A DNA stretch of 46,983 nt from DASPJL01 sp035628645 (GCA_035628645.1 DASPJL010000134.1:1-46983), one strand, 5' to 3'; positions 8,115 through 16,961 are shown, counted from the stretch's first letter. Made by a program: numbers and translations. Notes: generated by a model not told the origin, from the letters alone.

Positions 8115-9836
8115 ATGTCTAAGGGAATCTCACTTCATATCGGGTTAAATTACGTTAATCCCGATGCTTACAACGGATGGGACGGGGCGCTCGCCGGTTG
8201 TATCAACGATGCCAATTCAATGCAGGCTATTGCTATGAGCCAGGGCTTTCAAACAGAAAAGCTCATAGATAGCCAGGCAACTTCATCACAAGTGGTAGCT
8301 AAAATTTGCCAGATGTCCCAGCAATTGCAATCAGGCGATATCTTTTTACTTACTTATTCCGGACACGGCGGGCAACTTCCTGACCAGACAGGTACAGAAG
8401 AAGATGGCATGGATGAAACATGGGTCTTATGGGACAGAGAGCTTCTCGACAACGAACTTTATTGTTTGTGGAGCAGGTTTGCTTCAGGGGTTAGGATTTT
8501 CGTGAGTTCTGATAGCTGCCACAGCGGAACTGTCGTTAAGATGCTTTATAGAAAACAGGTCAAACAAAGAAATAAGTTGGTGGATATACAAGCCTTAAAA
8601 AATGCATCGAATGAGCAAATGATCCAAAACAAACTCATAATTGGCAGTAACCTTCAAAATATGCAGCGGTCAGCAAGAGAACCGAAACCAAGATTTATAC
8701 CTGTTGACGTCAGCTTCCGTGCATTTGAAAAGAAAAAAGATCAATACAAGTATGCCGGATATATGGCCGGCCCTAAAGAACAAAATACCATTCAGGCTCA
8801 AGTGGTTTATATTTCAGGTTGCCAGGATAATCAGTTTAGTTATGATGGGGATCAAAATGGATACTTTACAGGAAAGCTGCTTCAAGTGTGGAACAATGGT
8901 GCATTTTCAGGATCACACCAAAATTTCTATAATGAAATTTCAGCCCTGATGCCATCCTACCAAACACCTAACTTTATGACGCTTGGTATTCCTATTGATG
9001 GATTTATTGACCAAAAACCTTATACCGTTCAATTTGCCGGAACAACCGGTGGAGAAGAACCTGCAACACCGGTAGTTGACACGCAAGAACCAAGTCTTTC
9101 AGCTCCTGCTTCATGGGGAAGAAATAATGCGGCGCCAACATTCCAGATTAATAAAGGCTCAAATTCCTATTATTATGTAGAAGTTACTTCGGATGTTCAA
9201 TTGTTTAATTATGATCAAAATGGTCATCTGAGAAGCAAGCAAAACTTTTATGGTACCTGGGAGAATGATTCGGAAGTGAGCCCAAGACTTACAAATACCG
9301 CATTCCAGCTTCCGATGACTGCCTGGAATAATTTAAAAAACAACAATAAGCTTTTTTATAGAGTAGGTACAACATCAAGTTCAGATCCTTATTCCTGGGA
9401 CAACCATATGGTTTCGCTTAGTGAAGGGGAATTTGATATGGCCAAATTTATTCAAATCGTCGCGGTACAAACTCCTGCTGAGCCTACCCCTGAAAGTCCT
9501 CAAGGGCAGACTATTTCTGCATCAGTTGGAAAAGGCGGCGTAAATAATCCGGCGGATGTCCGAATGATTCAGGAACTACTGAATCAAATACCTGAGAATG
9601 ATGGAGGGCCTGCTGTACCGCTGGATACTGATGGGTTAATAGGGAAGAAAACAATCCGGGCGATTGAAGATTATCAGGAGGCACAAGGCCTTTCAGTAGA
9701 TGGACTTATTACTCCGGATGGATTTACCTTTGCCGCCTTAGTTTCAAGAGAAATACCAGTGTTAGGTAAAAATAAACCAAAATCAAAAAATGAACTCAAA
9801 GAAAAAACCGCTTTGTCTGAAACCTATCCTGCTTGA
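8115..9836 (+). CDS. Caspase-like (peptidase C14) protein with peptidoglycan-binding-like domain
   Basis: The N-terminal domain (about residues 1-300) is a caspase/metacaspase-fold cysteine peptidase. The catalytic His84 lies in YSGHGGQ and Cys135 in SSDSCHSG, both at the ends of hydrophobic strands as expected; acidic EEDGMDE follows the His. A linker of about 50 residues leads to a beta-rich unit (about 350-455, starting near SYYYVEVTSDVQLF). A peptidoglycan-binding_1-like domain follows (about 468-548), with DVRMIQELLN, the DTDGLIGKKTIRAI core and YQEAQGLSVDG. There is no signal peptide. Substrate and trigger are unknown; such proteins are discussed in regulated cell death, conflict systems and proteolytic activation. 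It closes a three-gene operon with two large partners. Confidence 0.9.
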   Translation: MSKGISLHIGLNYVNPDAYNGWDGALAGCINDANSMQAIAMSQGFQTEKLIDSQATSSQVVAKICQMSQQLQSGDIFLLTYSGHGGQLPDQTGTEEDGMDETWVLWDRELLDNELYCLWSRFASGVRIFVSSDSCHSGTVVKMLYRKQVKQRNKLVDIQALKNASNEQMIQNKLIIGSNLQNMQRSAREPKPRFIPVDVSFRAFEKKKDQYKYAGYMAGPKEQNTIQAQVVYISGCQDNQFSYDGDQNGYFTGKLLQVWNNGAFSGSHQNFYNEISALMPSYQTPNFMTLGIPIDGFIDQKPYTVQFAGTTGGEEPATPVVDTQEPSLSAPASWGRNNAAPTFQINKGSNSYYYVEVTSDVQLFNYDQNGHLRSKQNFYGTWENDSEVSPRLTNTAFQLPMTAWNNLKNNNKLFYRVGTTSSSDPYSWDNHMVSLSEGEFDMAKFIQIVAVQTPAEPTPESPQGQTISASVGKGGVNNPADVRMIQELLNQIPENDGGPAVPLDTDGLIGKKTIRAIEDYQEAQGLSVDGLITPDGFTFAALVSREIPVLGKNKPKSKNELKEKTALSETYPA

Positions 9837-10020
9837 AAATTTAACAAGGCGAATTTACATGCCTTTCGTATAGAAATAGAGGGTGCCCCAAAAAGTCTTC
9901 CCGAATTTATTTCGGGATCTTTAAGTTATCTATTAATAGATGCTAAAGTTGCTGAAATACTTGGGCAAGACGGAAAAACGTACTTTTGGGAAAGCCTCTA
10001 TTTTCTGCCTTCAAAAAACA
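9837..10020 (+). other. Stop-free in-frame stretch after the caspase stop
   Basis: After the TGA at 9834-9836 the same frame stays open for more than 60 codons within the intergenic space, running on to about 10152 antisense to the next gene. The translation reads like a real protein (for example FRIEIEGAPKSLPEF and KVAEILGQDGKTYFWE). There is no ATG or other good start, so it could be a C-terminal extension cut off by a stop mutation, a remnant, or chance. A weak hairpin (CCCGAA 9900-9905, TTCGGG 9911-9916) lies inside and lacks a T-run. Confidence 0.3.
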
Positions 10021-10024
10021 ATGT

Positions 10025-11398
10025 TTATAATAAAAACCCATACCTTCTTTCCAGTATGTCTAAAATTTCCTTGCCATCCAAGGGACTTTTAATTATTTGT
10101 TGGAGAAAAGTTTCTTTTTCGTTAAGCCTTTCAAGTACATACCCGATAGTATAATTTTTATAATCAAAATCTTCCCTTAATTCAGACCAATCAATAAGAG
10201 CAGCCACCAGGGTAGGGGACTTTCTATTTACAGAATAAGGGACTATAGTGTTACTACCTAAGGCATTAATTGAAGTATCCAAGAAGATTTTCTCTTTTTG
10301 ACCCTCATCTAGTGAAGCCCATTCAGGCGCTTTCTTTATTATTAATTTTGACAGAAGCGCAGCCAAACTCCTGCTTACGTTGAAATCATGTTTTCCATTA
10401 AGGGCTACACAAACTTCCAATTTTTCCTCACCTGTTGTTTTTAGGAAGCCGCGTATTTCACAAATCTCCAGGATTTCTTTAGCCGCATTAGCTACTTCCA
10501 CAATGTTCTTCCACGCTCCGGAGTAGGGAATTAAGGAAATAACCATAAAGTCAGGATTATTAAAATTTTTGTTTTTTGATAGCCATGAAGTCAATTCAAT
10601 AACGCCAGCATCAATTAAGAATAAAATGTGTTCCTTACTTTGGCCCAGAATAAATTCACCTGCTATCTCTCCCATATAAATATTTGTCGTTTTTATCCAT
10701 TCCTGGGTTTCCTTTCCTGAATCCTTTAGGATTTCGTCAATATCCTTTTCCAACAGCGGACGGTTTAAAATAAATGGAAGAATAGTGGAAGATACTGCGT
10801 CATAATAATCCAATAATTTTCCTTTAGTAAGCGTGGAATCGCCGGCAATGTTTTTATTAAGATCAGAAAAATGAATGGGGAAATCGAGGTGATAATCAGG
10901 TTGCGGTTCTGCTTTTGCTTTTTTACTTAAATGTTTCTCTTCACTAATTATCTCTGTGTCTATACTTTTGATGTCATCATCTCCTTCCAGTGATTCGTCT
11001 TGCTCATCCTGTACTGTCAAAGTAGGTTTCATTTTCCTGACTTTGAATTTCTTATCCTTAATTAAGGCGTCAACTTCTTGTTGGATGGCTGAGGCTAACT
11101 CAAAGGGAGTTTCAGCAGGAGTAAAATTACTCTCAAAATAGTATAAATTTTCCTGTTGGTCACTTTTATGAAACTTATGATCTTCATCCACAAGATTTTT
11201 TAAAACGGAATCAAAGGTCAGGTTATAATAAACATCAGCAAATTTTCCAGTTTTCTCTACGGGGATTTTATCTTCCAGGCCTTTACCTGCTTCGATGATA
11301 TAGAGCTTGACGAAGTTTCTCCGGTTTTTATCCCTTGCATATTTTTCAAGGATTTTTACTACTGCACCATGCTCTTTTGTGTTTTTTCTAACTAACAT
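10025..11398 (-). CDS. LigD polymerase-domain-like protein with degenerate active site
   Basis: Residues about 172-410 follow the order of motifs of the archaeo-eukaryotic-primase-type polymerase domain of bacterial DNA ligase D: the DLNKN segment, LTKGKLLDYYDAV, ILPFILNRPL, a WIKTTNIY strand, VIELTSWLS, NPDFMVI, EVANAAKEIL, FLKTTG, IFLDTSIN, IVPYSVN and LIDWSEL. The metal-binding D-x-D expected after NPDFMVI is S288-L-I290, and the SG-x-x-G-L-H motif reads TGEEKLE, losing the His. Only the third Asp (D374) remains. It is therefore probably catalytically dead. The first 110 residues and an acidic linker (130-165) are unrecognised. No ligase or phosphoesterase domain and no Ku gene are nearby. 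It is convergent with the caspase operon. Confidence 0.75.
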   Translation of the reverse strand: MLVRKNTKEHGAVVKILEKYARDKNRRNFVKLYIIEAGKGLEDKIPVEKTGKFADVYYNLTFDSVLKNLVDEDHKFHKSDQQENLYYFESNFTPAETPFELASAIQQEVDALIKDKKFKVRKMKPTLTVQDEQDESLEGDDDIKSIDTEIISEEKHLSKKAKAEPQPDYHLDFPIHFSDLNKNIAGDSTLTKGKLLDYYDAVSSTILPFILNRPLLEKDIDEILKDSGKETQEWIKTTNIYMGEIAGEFILGQSKEHILFLIDAGVIELTSWLSKNKNFNNPDFMVISLIPYSGAWKNIVEVANAAKEILEICEIRGFLKTTGEEKLEVCVALNGKHDFNVSRSLAALLSKLIIKKAPEWASLDEGQKEKIFLDTSINALGSNTIVPYSVNRKSPTLVAALIDWSELREDFDYKNYTIGYVLERLNEKETFLQQIIKSPLDGKEILDILERRYGFLL

Positions 11399-11511
11399 AT
11401 TGAAATGTCGAATTCCGATTTATGCAAAAGTTTTATCGTTAGAATAAACCTGTAGGTTAGAAAAATTTTTAAGGAAGTTATTTATGTAAAAGTGATATGA
11501 TTATAAGTTCT

Positions 11512-12741
11512 TTAAAGGATTACAGTTTCTTCCTCAACACCTTCTTCAGGTTCTTTTATCGGAAATCTTCTTTTAGAGATATTTAAAAGGATAAATCCAA
11601 TTAAGGAACAAGTGGCCATAACGCCAAGCATTGGTATAACTGTTCTATTGTGCAGGACACTTACAATTCCCGAAATCAATCCTCCTAATCCCATTCGTAA
11701 ACTTCCAAGAAGGGCAGAAGCACTGCCAGTAAGCCTGGAAAAAGGCGCAAGGGAAAGCGCGGAAGAATTTGGGGAAATCAATCCTTGTCCTGTTAGAAAA
11801 ACAAATAGCAGAAGGATTAATATGTATTTGTTGTACCAATCAAAATAAGCGCCGGTCAATAACAATATTCCGATAAAGGTTTGGTAGCTCAGCGCGACGG
11901 ATATAATTTCTTCACTGGAAAATCTTTTTAGAAGAATATGGTTCAATTGAGTAGAGCCAATCACTCCCACAGAAAAAAAAGCAAACAAAAATCCATATTC
12001 CCTTTCCGAGAAGTTGTATATAGTAATAAAAACTTCGGGGGAACCCGTGATATAAGCAAAAAGTGCCGCAGAGGCAATTCCTCCCACAAGAGAATAGGTT
12101 AGAAATTGTGGGTTTTTAGTAACGGTCAGGAAACCGTTTATCACAGGTCCAGGCTTTAATGAAAAGGATTTATCTGGCTTTCTTCCTTCAGGCAATACAA
12201 AAAACAGACTTACGAGAATAAGGGCCGTAATAATTGCCAGAATAATAAATATGGATTCCCATCCGAAAATGGTGGTTACATACCCCCCGACAGTTGGTGC
12301 TATCATAGGGGATACAGACACTACAAGGATAAGTAGGGAAAACACTTTAGCTGTCTCAGTTTTTGGAAAAATATCTCTTACAAGCGCCTGGGAAGCGACC
12401 ATTCCTACACAGCCGCCAATAGCTTGTAAAAAACGCATAATAATCAGGGCATCGGAAGAATTGGTAACAGCGCAGCCAAGCGAAGTAAAAATATAGATCA
12501 ATAGCCCGATATATAAAGGAACTTTCCGACCAAATCTATCTAATAAAGGTCCATAAATCATTTGGCCCAGAGAGACCCCAATTAGATAACTGGTTAATGA
12601 TAATTGAATATCAGCAATACTGGTATTTAAGTCTTTTGCAATAGCTGGAAAGCCAGGCAAATACATGTCAATCGAAAAAGGGCTAATTGTGGTGAGCGCC
12701 CCTAATACCAAAATCAAAACAAAATATTTCTTTCCCGTCAT
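11512..12741 (-). CDS. Bcr/CflA-family multidrug efflux transporter (MFS)
   Basis: A 409-residue inner-membrane protein with twelve predicted transmembrane helices. The N-terminal half carries the signature of the Bcr/CflA drug-resistance branch of DHA1 pumps: SPFSIDMYLPGFP in helix 1, GQMIYGPLLDRFGRK for the helix 2-3 loop (motif A), and MRFLQAIGG in helix 4. The probable role is proton-coupled export of drugs or small metabolites. The acidic C-terminal tail (EEGVEEE) is unremarkable. The start is ATG. It is not obviously co-transcribed with the PolDom-like gene 113 bases downstream. Confidence 0.92.
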   Translation of the reverse strand: MTGKKYFVLILVLGALTTISPFSIDMYLPGFPAIAKDLNTSIADIQLSLTSYLIGVSLGQMIYGPLLDRFGRKVPLYIGLLIYIFTSLGCAVTNSSDALIIMRFLQAIGGCVGMVASQALVRDIFPKTETAKVFSLLILVVSVSPMIAPTVGGYVTTIFGWESIFIILAIITALILVSLFFVLPEGRKPDKSFSLKPGPVINGFLTVTKNPQFLTYSLVGGIASAALFAYITGSPEVFITIYNFSEREYGFLFAFFSVGVIGSTQLNHILLKRFSSEEIISVALSYQTFIGILLLTGAYFDWYNKYILILLLFVFLTGQGLISPNSSALSLAPFSRLTGSASALLGSLRMGLGGLISGIVSVLHNRTVIPMLGVMATCSLIGFILLNISKRRFPIKEPEEGVEEETVIL

Positions 12742-12885
12742 AAACTATTTTCAGCCCTAAAACTAATAAAATGACGAGGATTAAGAATAATAGTTTCGAT
12801 TAATTAGATGCAGAAAAAACTGGGTTTTTAATTTAAGCATAAGGCTTTCGAGAGGAAGCCCATAAGAGAAAGGTATAACGATACT

Positions 12886-12929
12886 TTAAAAAAATAAAAA
12901 GTTCCGGCTTCAAACAAAGTCGGAACTTT
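12886..12929 (-). terminator. Terminator of the small membrane-protein gene
   Basis: Read on the minus strand, a 13-bp stem (12917-12929 with 12898-12910, one G-U pair, six-base loop) is followed by a run of T. It lies just downstream of the stop of the gene at 12944. The remainder of 12742-12943 shows nothing notable. Confidence 0.8.
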
Positions 12930-12943
12930 TATAAACATTTATA

Positions 12944-13225
12944 TTAATCATGACCTTCAGTCTTAACTATTTTATTGTAGATACCCAATAGCAAGAATGA
13001 AGGCGCCCACTGTCCTATAAATAAGGCAGTATGATTTTGTTTTAATAGTTTTAAAGTGAGCGAAGCCGCCATTGACCCAACAGCTGCCCATAAAAATACA
13101 TCTGATGGTAATTTCGCTGTTTGTTCTTCTATAGCTCTGGCTACAGGTCCTTCTTTGTGTTCTGGATTAATTTTAGCAGCCTTTGCTTTTACATCCGCTT
13201 TCATAGTTTCAAAATCAGTTGCCAT
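12944..13225 (-). CDS. Small membrane protein of unknown function
   Basis: A 93-residue protein with a soluble, charged N-terminal third (Lys/Ala/Glu-rich helix) followed by two hydrophobic segments (about 43-60 and 66-83) separated by a short basic loop. It is likely an inner-membrane protein. Similar short proteins are common in Bacteroidota genomes but have no assigned role that I can name. It is monocistronic with its own terminator and an ATG start. Confidence 0.75.
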   Translation of the reverse strand: MATDFETMKADVKAKAAKINPEHKEGPVARAIEEQTAKLPSDVFLWAAVGSMAASLTLKLLKQNHTALFIGQWAPSFLLLGIYNKIVKTEGHD

Positions 13226-13642
13226 AGTCTTTATTTTTAAATTTTTAACAATAAATTGATTTTCTTTAATATATGATGTTTAATCTACTTTAATCTACGC
13301 CAGCACTTTTATTCTGTTACATGGATTAATTATTTACTTTAAGCTTCTAAAACTGGTAAGGCAAAATTTTGAAAGGAAGTAATTGCTAAAACTTAAGCAG
13401 CGCAATGGTCAACTAAATTACGTGCAATTATTAACTAGATAAACATCATTAAATGTTGAAAATCAGAAGGGTGTGCAACTTTCTCTTTTCCCTTGTCTTC
13501 TTTCAGTTTTGAAGTGGAGGTGACTTGAAAAAAACAAGAAAATGCAATCGTTTGTCATAGAATCGTAAAAAAAAAGTTAAAATAAAATAAGGATTATGAA
13601 CTAATAATTGCTAATCTTGTTAACTATTTATAAAATAATATA

Positions 13643-13834
13643 ATGAAACAAGGTACAGTAAAGTTTTTTAATAACTCCAAAGGGTTTGGATTTATTACAC
13701 CATCCGATTCAAGTGAAGACATTTTTGTTCATATCTCTGGTCTTGTAGACGAGGTTAGAGAAAATGACAAAGTTAAATTTGATGTTGAGAAAGGAAAAAA
13801 GGGGTTAAATGCAGTTAATGTAGAACTTTTATAG
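13643..13834 (+). CDS. csp: Cold-shock-domain RNA chaperone (CspA family)
   Basis: A 63-residue single cold-shock domain that binds single-stranded RNA/DNA. RNP1 (KGFGFI) and RNP2 (DIFVHI) are intact, as are the N-terminal GTVKFFN strand and the C-terminal KGLNAVNVE strand. The 400-base gene-free stretch upstream (13226-13642) is AT-rich and may hold a long 5' leader typical of cold-shock genes, but no clear structured element or promoter was identified by eye. It is followed by a strong terminator. Confidence 0.95.
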   Translation: MKQGTVKFFNNSKGFGFITPSDSSEDIFVHISGLVDEVRENDKVKFDVEKGKKGLNAVNVELL

Positions 13835-13865
13835 TTAAATATAAATTAGTTATTTACCTTTCAGG

Positions 13866-13897
13866 AAAACATGCTTTCGGGCATGTTTTTTTATTTT
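13866..13897 (+). terminator. Terminator of the cold-shock gene
   Basis: A 9-bp stem (AAAACATGC at 13866-13874 with GCATGTTTT at 13881-13889) with loop TTTCGG is followed by further T-rich sequence. Confidence 0.85.
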
Positions 13898-13949
13898 ATA
13901 CCTACACAGTACCCAGAAATTTTTTTTAGGATAATCAGAATTTCTGAAA

Positions 13950-14210
13950 AATGCATTTCTCAACTTAAACCTGCCAGTTTGAATAAAGCTGTGTCTTTGC
14001 CCACCTTAAAATAATACTAATTATAACTTACGCTGAACCTCCCTTGGATCTACACCGAAGGAACAATATGCTTGGAAAGCAGTCCAAAAATTAGAATAAT
14101 ACAGAATTATGTTTGCCGGAAGAAAGAATTGAAGGCTTTTATTGCCCATCTTCTCGATTCATCCAATTTACCTCCTCTGACTTTTTCGGATTGATTCATT
14201 TTTTATCCTG
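13950..14210 (+). repeat. Dispersed repeat, copy 2
   Basis: This copy shares ordered blocks with 371-630: TGCATTTCTCAACTTAAA (13952-13969), CACCTTAAAATAATACTAATT (14002-14022), CTACACCGAAGGAA (14050-14063), GGAAAGC...AAAAATTAGAATAATACA (14074-14103) and TCCAATTTACC (14162-14172). Both copies are in intergenic space downstream of a terminated gene. No coding capacity or terminal inverted repeats were seen. Confidence 0.7.
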
Positions 14211-14439
14211 CCTCTTTATCAACATTATAATTTATAAAAATTCAGTGTCAAAAGGTGATGTGCCGTATATTATGGTATAGGTTATAACAATCGTCATAAC
14301 CACACAATTGCACCCAGGATGACTAATATTATAAATTCTTTATTTTTCATCGCCATTCACTCCACTATTATTCAACTGATTTTTTTGGGTTTGGATATAT
14401 TAAAATTGCCCATATCCGATGAAATGTTTTTATGACTTT

Positions 14440-14477
14440 CTAAAAAACAAGAAACCACCTGCTTTTGGCCAGGTGGT
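14440..14477 (-). terminator. Terminator of glutamine synthetase
   Basis: On the minus strand the 8-bp stem ACCACCTG (14477-14470) with CAGGTGGT (14461-14454) is followed by TTCTTGTTTTTT. It lies 28 bases past the glutamine synthetase stop. Confidence 0.8.
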
Positions 14478-14505
14478 CTTTTATAACTGAAGGATAAGTA
14501 AAATA

Positions 14506-15543
14506 TCAGACTGTTGCTTCTTCTGCTACTTGTACTTTAGCTGTTTTGACTGTTTTAATAATTCTTGAAGCTACTTTGTAAGGATCTGCCGCTGAATTAG
14601 GGCGTCTGTCTTCCAGCCAGCCTTTCCAGCCTCTTTCTACCGTCGCTATTGGAATACGTATTGAAGCTCCACGGTCTGAGATTCCATAGGAGAATGCATT
14701 AATGGACTGAGTTTCATGCTTGCCTGTTAATCTTAAATGATTATCCGCGCCATATACTTCAATATGCTCTTTTACAAAAGGAGCAAAAGCCTGGCATACT
14801 GTGTCGTATACATCTTTGCTTCCTGCATTTCTTAACAAGGAGTTAGAGAAGTTTGCATGCATTCCCGATCCATTCCAATCCAAAGTACCAAGCGGCTTAC
14901 AATGCCAGTTGATGGCAACGCCATATTTCTCTCCGATTCTTTCTAAAAGATAACGTGCAACCCAGATTTGATCTCCTGCTTCTTTTGCTCCTTTAGCAAA
15001 AATTTGAAATTCCCACTGACCAGCCGCTACTTCTGCGTTAATTCCTTCCACGTTTAACCCAGCTTCCAGGCAAACATCCAAATGCTCTTCAACGATTTCT
15101 CTTCCAAAAGCATTTTTTGCCCCTACCGAACAATAATACTGTCCTTGCGGTGCTGGAAAACCATTTTCAGGAAAACCGAGTGGTTTATTCGTTTTTGGAT
15201 TCCATAAAAAGTATTCTTGTTCAAAACCAAACCAAAAATCATTATCATCATCCTGAATAGTGGCTCTTCCATTAGAAGGGTGTGCATTTCCGTCAGGACT
15301 TAAAACCTCGCACATAACAAGGAAACCGTTTTTCCTTTGAGGATCTTCACAAATAAATACTGGTTTTAATAAACAATCAGAAGATCCTCCCGGCGCTTGC
15401 TCGGTAGAGGAGCCATCAAAACACCACATTTCACAATCTTCCAACTTACCGCTAAAATCTTTTACGATTTTAGTTTTACTGCGAAGGCTTTGGGTTGGTT
15501 TATAACCATCGAGCCAAATGTATTCTAACTTTGATTTTGACAT
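14506..15543 (-). CDS. glnA: Glutamine synthetase, type II (eukaryote-like GSII)
   Basis: Joins ammonia to glutamate using ATP. At 345 residues it is far shorter than GSI (about 470) or GSIII (about 700). Its motifs are those of GSII: YIWLDG near the start, the WCFDGSSTEQAPGGSSD beta-grasp loop, WFGFEQEYF (metal-binding Glu), GQYYCSVG, GINAEVAAGQWEFQ, the NWHCKPLGTLDWNGSGMHAN nucleotide/glutamate site and GASIRIP. Such enzymes are decamers in the cytoplasm and are not controlled by adenylylation. It is monocistronic. A -7-like TATTTTTG lies on the minus strand at 15590-15583, but the matching -33 box is off-spacing. Symbol glnII would be equally apt. Confidence 0.95.
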   Translation of the reverse strand: MSKSKLEYIWLDGYKPTQSLRSKTKIVKDFSGKLEDCEMWCFDGSSTEQAPGGSSDCLLKPVFICEDPQRKNGFLVMCEVLSPDGNAHPSNGRATIQDDDNDFWFGFEQEYFLWNPKTNKPLGFPENGFPAPQGQYYCSVGAKNAFGREIVEEHLDVCLEAGLNVEGINAEVAAGQWEFQIFAKGAKEAGDQIWVARYLLERIGEKYGVAINWHCKPLGTLDWNGSGMHANFSNSLLRNAGSKDVYDTVCQAFAPFVKEHIEVYGADNHLRLTGKHETQSINAFSYGISDRGASIRIPIATVERGWKGWLEDRRPNSAADPYKVASRIIKTVKTAKVQVAEEATV

Positions 15544-16145
15544 TAGTTTAAGGAATTAATATTAATAATAACAAATTCATGTCAAAAATAATATGTGATT
15601 TTTAAAAAAACTAGCAAAATGAAAAAAATTAGTATAAATTTTAATATAATGTCATCATAACATGATAAAATATAAAAAATTAGCCTGTAATTTTAACTAA
15701 TCTTTCATATTTTACATTAATTATTTATAGATTCAATTTAAATATCATTTTTAAAAAATATGTTCTTATTATTTTACCTGCATATTGATTTTGTAGTAGA
15801 GATAATTAAAAAACGTCAGTTTCAATAAAATGTATTCTACTATTCACCCTTGTCTTCTTCTTTTTCTACGCCTTCCATTTAAAATTGTATTTAGCTAACC
15901 TCACAGTATCATCTTTTAGAAATTCCTGAAAATACTTACACTTTTACGAGGGAGGTATTCTTTTATGAAGGTAAAAAAAGTGGTATTTTTAGCCTTATAG
16001 GAAAAAGAACAGCGAGATAAACTAATTTTAACTTTCTAAGCTTTTACTCTAACCATTTGTTCCTTGTTTGAGTAAAGTATAAATTAAATCAGGTTGGAGT
16101 TTTAATTAATACTTTCTTACTTGCAACAAGTTTTATCCCCTAAAC
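15544..16145. other. Gene-free AT-rich region between divergent genes
   Basis: About 600 bases separate glutamine synthetase (minus) from the lipid-transporter operon (plus). The region is very AT-rich and contains only tiny ORFs. It presumably holds both promoters, but no consensus pair with correct spacing was found by eye. Confidence 0.5.
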
Positions 16146-16961
16146 ATGGATGACGATAATAAAAAAACCAACAATGTAGTCTCAGGAAGATTTGTGATTT
16201 CAAAAACGATTGACAAACTACTTTTGGAATTATATAATATTTATTCTTTTGTTCTCCGCTTTTTTAAGGAGGTGTTTGTACCTCCTTACGAATTCAAGGA
16301 GATAATAAAACAATGTTATGAAACAGGAGTAAGGTCCCTTCCCCTGATAGCATTGACTGGCTTTATAATTGGCATTGTTTTTACCAATCAATCCCGTCCC
16401 TCACTGGCTGAATTTGGCGCAACTTCCTGGTTGCCAGCCTTAATGTCTATTGCTATTGTGAGAGCAATGGCTCCATTGGTTACGGCCTTAATAGCTGCAG
16501 GAAGGGTAGCTTCAAGTATTGGCGCAGAAATAGGTTCAATGAAAGTAACTGAACAAATCGAAGCTATGGAAGTTTCTGCAACACATCCCTTCAAATTTTT
16601 AGTAGTAAGCAGGGTATTGGCGACGACCTTTATGATACCGGCCCTTATGATGTTCACCGTTTTTGTTGCGCTAATGGGGGCTTATATTAATGTCCATCAG
16701 AATGAACTTACCAGTTTTACCACTTTTTTCAGCCAGGTGTTTGAGGCAATTACATTTTTGGATGCTTTTTCGTCGCTCATAAAATCATTTGTGTTTGGAT
16801 TTACCATAGGAATGGTAGGCTGTTATAAGGGTTATAATTCAAATAAAGGTACGGAAGGCGTTGGAAAGGCGGCCAATAGTTCAGTGGTTACTGCAATGTT
16901 TCTTATTTTTATAGAGGAGCTGTTAGCACTTCAGATAATTACAGCTATCAGAATTGCTTAA
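16146..16961 (+). CDS. mlaE: MlaE-family ABC transporter permease
   Basis: The 271-residue membrane subunit of an MCE-type phospholipid transporter. It has an amphipathic N-terminal helix and about five transmembrane helices. The MlaE/YrbE signature region is visible: ALTGFIIGIVFTNQ, the AAGRVASSIGAEIGSMKVTEQ coupling region (about residues 118-139), and the VSRVLATTFMIPAL helix. It starts at ATG and lies 17 bases before the ATPase gene in the order E-F-D. The role is movement of lipids between inner and outer membranes, probably in outer-membrane asymmetry; direction is not inferable from sequence. Confidence 0.92.
   Translation: MDDDNKKTNNVVSGRFVISKTIDKLLLELYNIYSFVLRFFKEVFVPPYEFKEIIKQCYETGVRSLPLIALTGFIIGIVFTNQSRPSLAEFGATSWLPALMSIAIVRAMAPLVTALIAAGRVASSIGAEIGSMKVTEQIEAMEVSATHPFKFLVVSRVLATTFMIPALMMFTVFVALMGAYINVHQNELTSFTTFFSQVFEAITFLDAFSSLIKSFVFGFTIGMVGCYKGYNSNKGTEGVGKAANSSVVTAMFLIFIEELLALQIITAIRIA

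Noticed and set aside
8641..8949. 102-codon plus-strand ORF inside the caspase gene
   Set aside because: It is an out-of-frame shadow of the caspase gene, without a known motif.
9900..9916. Hairpin after the caspase gene as terminator
   Set aside because: The 6-bp stem is followed by ATCTTTAAG, not a T-run, so termination is unlikely.
15965..16000. Tiny ORF ahead of the lipid-transporter operon
   Set aside because: Eleven codons with no supporting signal; chance is likely.
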